Both the position numbers and the translations under genes were made by a program. A stretch of DNA of 64,000 bases, taken from the NCBI GenBank assembly GCA_945871955.1, contig CAMBXR010000004.1, positions 1 through 64,000 of the forward strand. Direction: 5' to 3'. The notes below the pieces were generated by a model. That model was not told the origin of the DNA and searched no databases. It was given only the letters and a program-made list of their open reading frames with translations. Origin of the DNA: an uncultured Clostridium sp. (GTDB lineage Bacteria; Bacillota; Clostridia; Peptostreptococcales; Peptostreptococcaceae). Below, in pieces: positions 9,172 to 17,893 of the stretch (position 1 is its first letter; every line of letters starts with the position of its first letter).

Positions 9172-10119
9172 TTATCTCATAATTGTGTATGCCATATAAG
9201 CTATATAAAGAGCTAATAATATAAATCCTTGTGATTTAACAAGTTTATTATTCTTTTTCATAAAGAAGTATAATATTAGAGTTATTATAACCATAAATAC
9301 TATATCAAATAAAGCAAACATACTTATAACAATAGGTTTTATTGTTGTAGCTAGTCCTAAAACTAGTAATATATTAAATAAATTTGAACCTATAACATTT
9401 CCTATAGCTATTTCAGTTTCACCTTTTTTTATGGCTACAATAGATGTAACAAATTCAGGTAAAGATGTACCAACAGCCACAATAGTTAATCCAACTAAGT
9501 TTGCACTCATACCAAATGAAGTTGCTATTTTCGTAGCAGAGTCAACAACCATATCTCCACCTAATACTATACCTGCTATACCAATTAAACTTAATAATAT
9601 AGTTTTTGGAAGAGAAAACTCAACTACTTCTTCAGCTTCTGCAGTAATAGCAGCTTCTTCCTTACTATTTGAAGCACTGTTTTTAGCAGTTTTTACAGTG
9701 TTTACTAAGAAATAAGTAAAGAATGCTAATAATATTATTCCTTCAATTCTGCTAATTCTTAAATCAAGTCCAAAAAGAAGTAATAATCCACTTACAAGTA
9801 ATAAGAATGGTGTGTCTTTTTTTATAGTATTTTTTTCAACAGGTAATGTAGCTATTATTGAAGAAACTCCAAGAACTACAAGAATGTTGAAAAAGTTTGA
9901 TCCAATAACATTGGCAACACTCATATCATTTTGACCAGCAAGAGATGATGTGATACTAACTGCTGCTTCTGGTGCAGATGTTCCCATGGCAACTATTGTA
10001 AGTCCAATTACCATAGATGGCACATTGAATTTTTTAGCAATGGAAGCTGCACCTTCTACAAATAAATCGGCCCCTTTTATTAGGAAAAAGAAACCTATGA
10101 TTAAAAGTATAAATGACAT
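9172..10119 (-). CDS. calcium/sodium antiporter (CaCA family, YrbG-like)
   Basis: A 315-residue membrane protein with about ten helices in two inverted repeats. Each repeat carries the signature alpha motif: GTSAPEAAVSITSS near residues 46-59 and GTSLPEFVTSIVA near residues 217-229, with the conserved acidic residues, and GNVIGSNFFNILVV / GNVIGSNLFNILLV follow. The family exchanges Ca2+ for Na+ or H+ across the cytoplasmic membrane. A small acidic cytoplasmic loop (residues about 148-168) links the repeats. The start follows a clear AGGAGG site on the minus strand. No neighbour shares its function. Confidence 0.92.
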   Translation of the reverse strand: MSFILLIIGFFFLIKGADLFVEGAASIAKKFNVPSMVIGLTIVAMGTSAPEAAVSITSSLAGQNDMSVANVIGSNFFNILVVLGVSSIIATLPVEKNTIKKDTPFLLLVSGLLLLFGLDLRISRIEGIILLAFFTYFLVNTVKTAKNSASNSKEEAAITAEAEEVVEFSLPKTILLSLIGIAGIVLGGDMVVDSATKIATSFGMSANLVGLTIVAVGTSLPEFVTSIVAIKKGETEIAIGNVIGSNLFNILLVLGLATTIKPIVISMFALFDIVFMVIITLILYFFMKKNNKLVKSQGFILLALYIAYMAYTIMR

Positions 10120-10316
10120 ATTTAATCCTCCTGAGTTTATGTAAAATAAATTTTTATAAAATAATAGAATACCATATAAATAATATATTTACAATTTAGA
10201 TTAATATTTTAATAACATAATCATAAATAATTAATGTATTATTAGTATGTATTAAATATATATTAATAACTTGGAAATTTATAGTCAAATTTTAATATGA
10301 TTATGATTTATATAAT

Positions 10317-10356
10317 TTAAAAAGGTGTTGTATTTTAATTATACAACACCTTTTTA
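10317..10356 (+). terminator. orphan intrinsic terminator
   Basis: AAAAAGGTGTTGTA and TACAACACCTTTTT pair almost perfectly around a short T-rich loop and end in a T-run. There is no gene on the + strand for more than 1 kb upstream that is not already terminated, so it may end a small RNA or be left from a deleted gene. Confidence 0.7.
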
Positions 10357-10483
10357 TGTAATTAATTAGAGTCATTAAAACTTTTACATTGAACTTTATT
10401 TCACCCTTCAGGATTAAATATATATTTTCCATTTTAATATAAATTTATACTATTTGTTAAAAATTTTCTAAGTTAAAAATGAT

Positions 10484-10528
10484 TATAGCTAAATTAAGCA
10501 AAAGAACAAATTATTGAATTTAGCTATA
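10484..10528. repeat. 12-bp inverted repeat upstream of asnB
   Basis: TATAGCTAAATT (10484-10495) and AATTTAGCTATA (10517-10528) are perfect inverse complements around a 21-base spacer, followed by a T-rich tract. It could be a weak terminator, a leader hairpin or an operator. Confidence 0.5.
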
Positions 10529-10740
10529 TTATATTTATTATTTTTTATTTTAAAATTGATGAATATAATATATTTATCAAATAAATTGCTTATAAAATAA
10601 AGTAAGTTGTTAGTTTTATTGTATACATTCAAATAAAATTAAATAATTCATAATTTAACATAAAAAAATAAATTACACTTGTATCAAAAATTATGTATTC
10701 ATCATATAGTAATATATCTTGAACAAATGGAGGAGATATT

Positions 10741-12581
10741 ATGTGTGGCATAGTAGGATGGTCTAATCTTAGAAATAATATAAGAGATTACTCCAACATA
10801 ATGGAAAATATGATTAATACACTAAAGCTTAGAGGACCTGATTCAGGGGGGTAAAAACTTATAATCATGCATTGATTGGTCATAGAAGACTTGCCATAGT
10901 TGATCCAACTGGAGGACTTCAGCCTATGACTAAAAAAATAGGAAATAGAGAATATACTATTTGCTATAATGGTGAACTTTACAATACAGAAGAAGTAAGG
11001 AAGGAACTGATAGATAGAGGATATACTTTTGATTCTTATGGAGATACAGAAGTATTATTAACTTCATATATTGAGTTTGGAAAAGACTGTGTAAATCATA
11101 TTAATGGGATTTTTGCTTTTGGAATATGGGATGAATATAATAGAGAATTATTTTTATGCAGAGATCCACTAGGCATAAAACCATTATTCTATTCTTACAA
11201 GGATGATAATTTAGTTTTTGCATCGGAAATAAAGACTTTATTACAACATCCATCAATAGATTCTGTTGTAGATAAGGATGGTTTATTGGAGCTTATGTCT
11301 TTAGGACCAGCAAGAGATTTAGGAAGCGGAATATTTAAAGATATAAAAGAAGTTCCACCAGCATTTTATTTAATTTTTAATGAAAAAGGCATAACTTTAA
11401 ATGAGTACTGGAAACTAGAAGTAAAGGAACACGAGGACGATTTAGAGAAAACTAAAAAATACGTTAGAGATTTATTGGTTGAGATAATTGAAAATCAACT
11501 TGTTAGTGATGTACCTGTTTGTACTTTTTTATCAGGAGGACTTGACTCAAGTATAATTTCAAAGGTGGCTTTTGATAAATTTAAAAAGGACGGACTAGAT
11601 ACACTAAATACTTTTTCTATTGATTATGAGGACAATGATAAGTATTTTAAGAAAGATTTATATCAACCTAATTCAGATGCAGATTATGTAGGAATAATGG
11701 CTGATTTTTTAGGAAGTAATCATCATAATATCGTACTAAATAATCTAGATTTGGCACATGCTTTAGATGATGCAACTATAGCTGCTGATTTGCCGGGAAT
11801 GGCAGATATAGATTCATCTTTATATTTGTTTTCAAAGGAAGTAAGAAAATATGCAACAGTAGCTTTATCTGGAGAATGTGCAGATGAAGTATTTGGAGGA
11901 TATCCATGGTTTACAAGAGAATATGATTCAATTGAGATTTTTCCATGGTCAAATTCAATTGAATACAGAAAAAATATATTAAAAGATGATTTAAAATCAC
12001 TTCCTATTGAGGATTATACTAAAGGATTATGCAGAGATAGTATTAATAAAATTCCTAAATTATCTGGAGAAAGTCACGATGATAGAATTATAAGAGAATT
12101 ATCTTATATAAATATTAAACATTTTATGCTTACTTTGATTAATAGAAAAGATAGAATGACTATGTCGAATTCTTTGGAAGGAAGGGTTCCTTTTGCAGAT
12201 AAGAGATTAGTTCAATATGCATTTAATTTACCAAAAGAAGTGAAATTATTGTATGGTAGGGAAAAAGGATTACTTCGTGAAGCTGTAAGAGGTTTAGTTC
12301 CAGATTCTATCATAGATAGAAAGAAAAGTCCTTATCCAAAGACTCACAATCCAGAATATACTAAAGAGGTTAGTAATATGCTAAGAGCAATTTTACAAGA
12401 TAAGACATCTCCAATTCATCAAATTGTAGATTATGATTTTGTATATAGACTAGTTGATACAGGAGGCTCATCTTTTAAACAACCATGGTATGGTCAATTA
12501 ATGACAGGACCTCAAGTTATAGCTTATTTGATTCAGTTAAATAATTGGATGAAATTTTATGATGTAAAACTTGATATATAG
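10741..12581 (+). pseudogene. asnB: asparagine synthetase (glutamine-hydrolysing), frameshifted at a G6 run
   Basis: The gene starts ATG-TGT (Met-Cys-Gly-Ile-Val), giving the N-terminal nucleophile cysteine of class II amidotransferases. It reads to RGPDSGG and then hits TAA at 10852-10854. From there the rest, GHRRLAIVDPTGG onward, continues in another frame to 12581 with a PPi-loop (SGGLDSS) and the synthetase domain intact. One extra G in the run at 10846-10851 would restore a 613-residue protein, the usual AsnB length. As read, glutaminase and synthetase parts are disconnected; a TTG at 10872 could only restart without the catalytic cysteine. A true deletion, slippage-based switching and a sequencing error are all possible. 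It forms aspartate + glutamine + ATP to asparagine when intact. Confidence 0.85.
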
Positions 12582-12597
12582 ATTAAATAGTTTATAT

Positions 12598-12640
12598 AAA
12601 AATAGTAGCGACTAATTATGAGTTAGAGCTACTATTTTTT
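12598..12640. terminator. terminator between asnB and the MFS gene
   Basis: AAAAATAGTAGC pairs with GCTACTATTTTTT around an 18-base loop; the T-run on the + strand serves asnB and the A-run could serve the convergent MFS gene. Confidence 0.88.
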
Positions 12641-12659
12641 ACTTCTAGGAAATTCTATA

Positions 12660-14093
12660 CTATAAAGAAGTTCTTTTTTTAAATAATCTGTATCCAGTTA
12701 TTAAAAATGCTATAAAACAAAGTATAAAAGAAATTAAAAATGCCACATGCATACCGTATAAAAATAAATCGTCCCTTCCTTCAATATAGCCTACAACCTT
12801 AAAGCCAGCCTTTTGGCTCATAACACTATATAATATAGTTGTGGATAGAGAAAGTCCAAATACCATACCTAGGTTTCTAGCCAGAGAATTTATACTACCA
12901 GCTATACCTAAATGATTTGGTGCAACAGATGACATTATAATCGAATTATTTGGTGATTGGAAAAGTGCCACACCTGTTCCACTTAAAAGTGTAAGTATAA
13001 TTAAAGTTGGAATAGTCGTATTTAGTCCAATAAATACAAATAAAATTTGTGAAATAGAAACTATTAAAAGTCCTATAAAGGTTAAACCTTCAGCTCCAAA
13101 TTTATCTGATAAAGTACCGCTAATTGGTGAAACAACTATCATGGCAATTGGGACACACATAAGTATAAATCCAGATAATAAAGGAGACAGTTTTAGTGTG
13201 TCTTGTAGATAAAAAGGAATTAGGGTGTTCATAAATAAATTTGATGAAAATATTAATAAGGCACAAATTAAACCAAGGGAGAATGATTTACTGTTAAATA
13301 TATTTAAATCAATTAAAGGATTTTCAGCTTTTCTTTCTCTAAATATAAATGCTACAAAAGCTAAGATTGCAATAATAAATAGTCTATATATGAAAAATTT
13401 AGAAAATCCTATAACTTGACCAATAAATATTCCCATAAATAATGAAATAATACTTATATCAAATAGTATAAAACCTAAAAAATCTATATTTAAAGGTGCA
13501 GATTTTTTCTTTGATTTTGGGAAAACAAAATATCCAAGAATCATGGCAAATAGACCTATGGGAATATTGATTAGAAATATATAATGCCAAGTATATTTTT
13601 GGAGAATAACTCCACCTATCCCAGGTCCAGCAATACTTCCAAGTGAAACAAAACTTCCAAGAATACCAAGACTTTTTCCTCTCATTTCAGAAGGAAAGTT
13701 TTCTGTTATGATTCCATAATTTGTAGCCATTGTCATACTAGCACCTACTGCTTGTACGATTCTTGATAGTAAAAGCATTTCTATATTTTCACTTATTCCG
13801 CATAATAATGATCCTATTACAAAAATAAGCGTTCCTATTTTAAAAATCCTAACTTTCCCTATGGAATCGCTAATTCTTCCCCAGAAAATTAGTAAACAGC
13901 AAATTGTAATCATATATACAGATACTATCCATTCAGCATCGCTCATATCTACATTTAGACTTTTTGACATGGTAGGCATTGCGACATTTACAATACTACC
14001 ATCAAGGGTAGACATAAATGTAAATAAACAAGTTGCAATTAAAATAAGCCATATATTATTATGATTGTTTATATGATTTTCGTTTTGTGACAT
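12660..14093 (-). CDS. MFS transporter, DHA2 (14-helix) drug:proton antiporter family
   Basis: A 477-residue membrane protein with about 14 helices. The N-terminal helix contains the DHA2 motif D1-like TLDGSIVNVAMP near residues 29-40; motif A appears as GRISDSIGKVR (about 72-82) and motif C as GPGIGGVILQ (about 157-166). Family members export amphiphilic drugs or dyes with proton influx. It is flanked by a terminator and the ydcF-like gene and has no adjacent regulator, so neither substrate nor control can be inferred. Confidence 0.88.
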   Translation of the reverse strand: MSQNENHINNHNNIWLILIATCLFTFMSTLDGSIVNVAMPTMSKSLNVDMSDAEWIVSVYMITICCLLIFWGRISDSIGKVRIFKIGTLIFVIGSLLCGISENIEMLLLSRIVQAVGASMTMATNYGIITENFPSEMRGKSLGILGSFVSLGSIAGPGIGGVILQKYTWHYIFLINIPIGLFAMILGYFVFPKSKKKSAPLNIDFLGFILFDISIISLFMGIFIGQVIGFSKFFIYRLFIIAILAFVAFIFRERKAENPLIDLNIFNSKSFSLGLICALLIFSSNLFMNTLIPFYLQDTLKLSPLLSGFILMCVPIAMIVVSPISGTLSDKFGAEGLTFIGLLIVSISQILFVFIGLNTTIPTLIILTLLSGTGVALFQSPNNSIIMSSVAPNHLGIAGSINSLARNLGMVFGLSLSTTILYSVMSQKAGFKVVGYIEGRDDLFLYGMHVAFLISFILCFIAFLITGYRLFKKRTSL

Positions 14094-14206
14094 TTTATTT
14101 CTCCTTTAATTAATTTTATATAGAAATTTAATCTTAATTATTATTTCCATAATAATAAAAATCATTGTTTAATTTTCAAAAGGAGAAAAAATATATAATT
14201 AAAAGT

Positions 14207-14857
14207 TTATTTACACAAATGTTTATTAAAGTTTAAAGAAATCAATTCATTATAAGCATTCCAAACCTTATGGGGAATTTCTTGTTCAATTTGAAATCCA
14301 TTTTTACCGTATAAATCAATTCGTTGTAAATCCCCAACCATAATACTTATAAATTCGTCTTTTGATATTTCACCCAAAGAGTAGAATTTACAATATTCTT
14401 CATAGGAATACTGGGGAGAAGTTACAATAAAATTAATTTCTGGCCATTGTTTTTTCAATGTGGCAAAAGTTCGCCTTTCTCTATAAGGTTTATCAACTAT
14501 TAAAAAAGATGAAGGATGTAAGTTTAAGCTATTTAAAATTTCTTTAGTCTTACTAATATTTTCACCTGTATTACTTGCTTTATTTTCAATAATTATTTTA
14601 TCCTTTGGAACACCCATATCTATGGCGATTTCTGCGAACTTCTCAGCTTCAGTCATATTCCATAAATTTTTAGTAATCCTACCAAATCCACCAGTAAAAA
14701 TAATTTTATCACCGTAGCCTTTTAAGAAAAGTTCAGCACATCTTTTAGCTACATGTAAATCATGACTACCAAAACCTAAGATAACATCACATTTTTCAAT
14801 TTTTTCATTTAATTTATGATAATTCCATAATATTTTTCCGTAGTAATCTATATTCAT
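14207..14857 (-). CDS. YdcF/SanA-like DUF218 protein
   Basis: A 216-residue protein with the DUF218 fold: a Rossmann-like domain with ILGFGSHD near residue 27, IIFTGGFGRIT near residue 53 and IENKASNTGEN near residue 85. No membrane anchor is present, unlike SanA/ElyC, so it resembles cytoplasmic YdcF. YdcF binds S-adenosylmethionine in other bacteria; the reaction is unknown. Start ATG follows AGGAGG on the minus strand. It is a single-gene unit divergent from the T-box leader. Confidence 0.75.
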   Translation of the reverse strand: MNIDYYGKILWNYHKLNEKIEKCDVILGFGSHDLHVAKRCAELFLKGYGDKIIFTGGFGRITKNLWNMTEAEKFAEIAIDMGVPKDKIIIENKASNTGENISKTKEILNSLNLHPSSFLIVDKPYRERRTFATLKKQWPEINFIVTSPQYSYEEYCKFYSLGEISKDEFISIMVGDLQRIDLYGKNGFQIEQEIPHKVWNAYNELISLNFNKHLCK

Positions 14858-14985
14858 AAAACCTCCTACATAAAATTTTTATTTATTAAATAAGTATATT
14901 AGAAAACTATAATATTAGGTGTAAAATATTTAGAATTCTATTAATAGTGAAAAATCATTATATTAAAAAAATTCAGAAAAATAAG

Positions 14986-15014
14986 TTGACATTGGAAAAT
15001 AATTGAACTACTAT
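14986..15014 (+). promoter_or_regulatory. sigma-A-type promoter of the T-box transcript
   Basis: A perfect -35 TTGACA at 14986-14991, a 17-base spacer and a -10 TACTAT at 15009-15014, about 20 bases upstream of the start of the T-box structure. Confidence 0.75.
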
Positions 15015-15037
15015 GTATACATAATAATTAATAAAAT

Positions 15038-15322
15038 AAAAGCGATGACAAAGACAAAAATACTTGGGAGGTAAATACAGAGAACCAACATTTGCTGAGA
15101 GTTGGATATTACACAGAGTATATAATGATCACTTTGTAGCTTTCATGGTGAAATTACAGTAAGCGTGAACGTCTACCAGCGTTATATGGTTAGGATTAAG
15201 ACTAGAAATCAGATCTAAATGAGTGGTAGTTTATTTAAGCTACAAATAAGGTGGTAACGCGAAATTATAACTTTCGTCCTTATAATATGAAGAGATTCAT
15301 ATATAAGGGCGGAAGTTTTTTT
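15038..15322 (+). ncRNA. T-box leader, probable isoleucine specifier
   Basis: The T-box sequence AAGGTGGTAACGCG lies at 15248-15261. A long terminator stem follows (15269-15317, GAGA loop and T-run). In stem I, ACAAAG (15048-15053) pairs with CTTTGT (15132-15137), and ATACT (15060-15064) pairs with AGTAT (15117-15121). This leaves a specifier loop whose 3' side ends ATC-A, with ATC at 15128-15130, the isoleucine codon in the usual place directly before a purine. Uncharged tRNA-Ile would favour antitermination. The downstream genes, a BASS-type transporter and ilvE, fit branched-chain amino-acid control. Confidence 0.9.
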
Positions 15323-15351
15323 AATATAGAGAAAAAGGTGGTGAGATAAAA

Positions 15352-15873
15352 TTGTTAGGTGGAGAAGCTGTAAATGTATCAATGAGTGCAATGTGTATGT
15401 CTATAGTAAATGTAATACTAGTTCCTATATTATTAGGATTTTTATGTAATAAATTTTTCTCAAAAGCAGTTCAAAAAAGTTTAGATGGACTACCACTATT
15501 ATCAGTAGTAGCACTAAGCCTTATAATAGGTGGGATAGTAGGTAAAAACTCTGAATTATTTATGTCATCAGGATTACTTTTAGTAGTAGCAGTGGGAATA
15601 CATAATATGAGTGGATACTTATTAGGATATTTAGTAGCTAAATCAGTGGGAATGGAAGAAGCAAAAAGAAGAACAATGTCTATAGAAGTAGGGCTTCAAA
15701 GTGGAGCATTAGCAACTTCTCTAGCTACTCAATATTTTTCACCTATGACAGTTATACCAGGAGTTGTAGCAAGTGTTTATCATGCAATATCTGGAGCACT
15801 TTTATCTAATTATTGGTCAAACAAATCTTTAGATAAAAATTCAGATAATAAACTTTATAAAGAGGTAGTTTAG
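15352..15873 (+). CDS. half-length BASS-family (bile acid:sodium symporter-like) transporter
   Basis: A 173-residue membrane protein with about five helices. It matches only the C-terminal half of BASS transporters, with VGLQSGALATSLATQYF and IPGVVASVYHAISGALLSNYW near the end; the family is normally about 320 residues and ten helices. TTG at 15352 follows GGTGGTGAG with good spacing, so translation is plausible. It lies 30 bases behind the T-box terminator and 32 bases before ilvE. Either the 5' half was deleted, fusing the leader to a fragment, or it works as a half-transporter. With an isoleucine T-box, keto-acid or amino-acid-related transport is a guess. Confidence 0.65.
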   Translation: MLGGEAVNVSMSAMCMSIVNVILVPILLGFLCNKFFSKAVQKSLDGLPLLSVVALSLIIGGIVGKNSELFMSSGLLLVVAVGIHNMSGYLLGYLVAKSVGMEEAKRRTMSIEVGLQSGALATSLATQYFSPMTVIPGVVASVYHAISGALLSNYWSNKSLDKNSDNKLYKEVV

Positions 15874-15905
15874 AATAAAAAAGATAATTTTAGGAGGGTA
15901 AAAAT

Positions 15906-16958
15906 ATGAATAATTTAAATTTAGATTGGGATAATTTGGGGTTTGAGTATAGACAAACAGCTAAAAGATATGTGTCTAATTATGAAAATGGTGTCTGGGA
16001 TGAAGGGACATTAACAGACGATTCTAATGTAGTAATAAATGAATGTGCAGGGGTTTTACAATATTCACAAACTTGTTTTGAAGGATTAAAAGCTTATAGA
16101 ACAGAAGATGGAAAGATAGTTATATTTAGACCAGATTTAAATGCTGAGCGTTTAGAACAATCAGCTAAGAGATTATATATGCCAGTAGTTACAAAAGAAA
16201 AATTCTTAGATGCTGTTGAGCAAACTGTTTTAGCAAATGCTGACTTTGTACCACCTTACGGAAGTGGGGGAACATTATATATAAGACCATGTATATTTGC
16301 AAGTGGTTCAGTAATAGCTGTTAAGCCAGATGATAAATATCAATTTAGAGTATTTACTATGCCAGTTGGTCCATATTTTAAAGGAGATGCTAAGTCCCTT
16401 AGTATATGTGTAAGTGATTTTGATAGGGCAGCACCTCATGGTACTGGTCATGTAAAAGCAGGACTTAACTATGCCATGAGTTTACATTCACTTCAAGTAG
16501 CTCATGAAAATGGATTTGATGAAAATATGTATTTAGATGCAGCCACAAGAACAAAAGTAGAAGAGACTGGTGGAGCAAATTTTATATTTGTTACAAAAGA
16601 TAATAAGGTAGTAACACCTAAATCTAGTACTATATTACCATCAATAACTCGTCGTTCTTTGATGTATGTAGCTAAGGAATACTTAGGATTAGAAGTTGAA
16701 GAAAGAGAAGTTTATGTTGAGGAGTTAAAGGATTTTGTAGAGTGTGCTTTATGTGGAACAGCTGCTGTATTATCTCCAGTTGGAAAAGTTACTAATAAAG
16801 ATGAAGTGATTGTTTTTCCAGGAAGTGCAACTGGAATGGGTCCAGTTAGTAAAAAACTATATGACACATTAACAGGAATTCAAATGGGAAAAATAGAAGC
16901 TCCAGAAGGCTGGATAAAGGTAATAGCAGAAGCACCTGTTAAAGTAAGTGTTGAATAA
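15906..16958 (+). CDS. ilvE: branched-chain amino-acid aminotransferase
   Basis: A 350-residue PLP enzyme of fold type IV, class II BCAT. Recognisable stretches include CFEGLKAYR (about residues 59-67), LYIRPC (about 125), GTGHVKAGLNYA with the likely Schiff-base lysine near residue 185, and ETGGANFIF near residue 220. It interconverts leucine, isoleucine and valine with their 2-keto acids using glutamate/2-oxoglutarate. RBS AGGAGG lies just upstream. It is the second gene of the T-box transcript, so its supply should respond to isoleucine-tRNA charging; it ends in a hairpin terminator. Confidence 0.95.
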   Translation: MNNLNLDWDNLGFEYRQTAKRYVSNYENGVWDEGTLTDDSNVVINECAGVLQYSQTCFEGLKAYRTEDGKIVIFRPDLNAERLEQSAKRLYMPVVTKEKFLDAVEQTVLANADFVPPYGSGGTLYIRPCIFASGSVIAVKPDDKYQFRVFTMPVGPYFKGDAKSLSICVSDFDRAAPHGTGHVKAGLNYAMSLHSLQVAHENGFDENMYLDAATRTKVEETGGANFIFVTKDNKVVTPKSSTILPSITRRSLMYVAKEYLGLEVEEREVYVEELKDFVECALCGTAAVLSPVGKVTNKDEVIVFPGSATGMGPVSKKLYDTLTGIQMGKIEAPEGWIKVIAEAPVKVSVE

Positions 16959-16995
16959 GCAAATTATTAAACTGAATTTGTATGTAATAATAAAT

Positions 16996-17044
16996 AAGAG
17001 TAATAATTTTAGACAATAAGTTATCTAAAGTTATTACTCTTTTT
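16996..17044. terminator. bidirectional terminator between ilvE and nadC
   Basis: AAGAGTAATAA pairs with TTATTACTCTT, with further inner pairing (AGA/TCT), and is flanked by T-run on the + strand and A-run for the minus strand. Confidence 0.85.
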
Positions 17045-17053
17045 CATAAGAAA

Positions 17054-17893
17054 TTATATATTTTTTAAATTTTTCATACTAAGATCAAGGTTTTTAACAG
17101 AGTGGGTAAGAGCTCCTACAGAAATATAATCTACACCAATCTCAGCAATAGACTTTATATTTTCTAATCTAACATTACCAGAAAATTCAATAGTAGCCTT
17201 ATCACCAATCATTTCAACTGCTTCTTTTGCCATATCTAGACTCATATTATCTAGCATTATAATATCAGCCTTAGCATCAAGAGCTTCTTTTACCATATCT
17301 AAACTTTCCGTTTCTACTTCTATTTTTCTAACAAAAGAAGAATTTTCTCTGCACAGTTTAACGGCATTTAAAATACCACCAGCTGCTGCTATATGGTTAT
17401 CCTTAAGCATTACACCATCAGATAGATTAAATCTATGATTATGACCACCACCAACTTTAACAGCATATTTCTCTAGTATTTTTAAATTAGGAGTAGTTTT
17501 TCTTGTATCAAGTAATTTTGCATTAGTGTGTTTTATTTCTTTTACATATTTATTAGTCAAAGTGGCTATACCGCTCATTCTTTGTAATAAATTAAGGGCA
17601 ACACGTTCTCCCATAAGTATATTTCTAGTGTTGCCTTTTAAAAGAGCTATTTTATCACCAGGAATTATTTTATCGCCATCTTCTTTTAAGAAGGTTACTT
17701 CAACATCGCCAAGAATATCAAAAACTCTTTTGAATACTTCTAGACCGGCGATTATCCCCTCTTCTTTACATATTAAATCAATAGTTGAAATACAATCTTT
17801 ATTAATTACAGAATTTGTACTTATATCTTCATGAGGGATATCTTCAACTAGAGCATCTTTAATTATTTTATCTACTACTAAAAAATTAATCAT
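17054..17893 (-). CDS. nadC: nicotinate-nucleotide (quinolinate) phosphoribosyltransferase, carboxylating
   Basis: A 279-residue cytoplasmic enzyme converting quinolinate + PRPP to nicotinate mononucleotide. Diagnostic segments: ALNLLQRMSGIATLT (about 96-110), LLDTRKTTPNLK (about 127-138), GGGHNHRFNLSDGVMLKDNH (about 152-171) and ISVGALTHS near the C-terminus. The ATG follows GGTGGAG and overlaps the end of nadB by eight bases, implying translational coupling. Last gene of the nadABC operon. Confidence 0.96.
   Translation of the reverse strand: MINFLVVDKIIKDALVEDIPHEDISTNSVINKDCISTIDLICKEEGIIAGLEVFKRVFDILGDVEVTFLKEDGDKIIPGDKIALLKGNTRNILMGERVALNLLQRMSGIATLTNKYVKEIKHTNAKLLDTRKTTPNLKILEKYAVKVGGGHNHRFNLSDGVMLKDNHIAAAGGILNAVKLCRENSSFVRKIEVETESLDMVKEALDAKADIIMLDNMSLDMAKEAVEMIGDKATIEFSGNVRLENIKSIAEIGVDYISVGALTHSVKNLDLSMKNLKNI

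Larger units (their letters stand above)
10120..10740. other. 620-bp gene-poor AT-rich region with two orphan hairpins
   Basis: No supported coding sequence. It holds the exchanger promoter on the left, a strong terminator-type hairpin at 10317-10356, a second inverted repeat at 10484-10528, and the asnB promoter and ribosome binding site (GGAGGAG just before 10741) on the right. Neither hairpin belongs to a recognised gene. Confidence 0.6.

Noticed and set aside
9431..10144. Two + strand open frames opposite the calcium/sodium antiporter
   Set aside because: Antisense shadows of the well-supported exchanger; no ribosome binding site and repetitive Ala/Thr/Ile composition.
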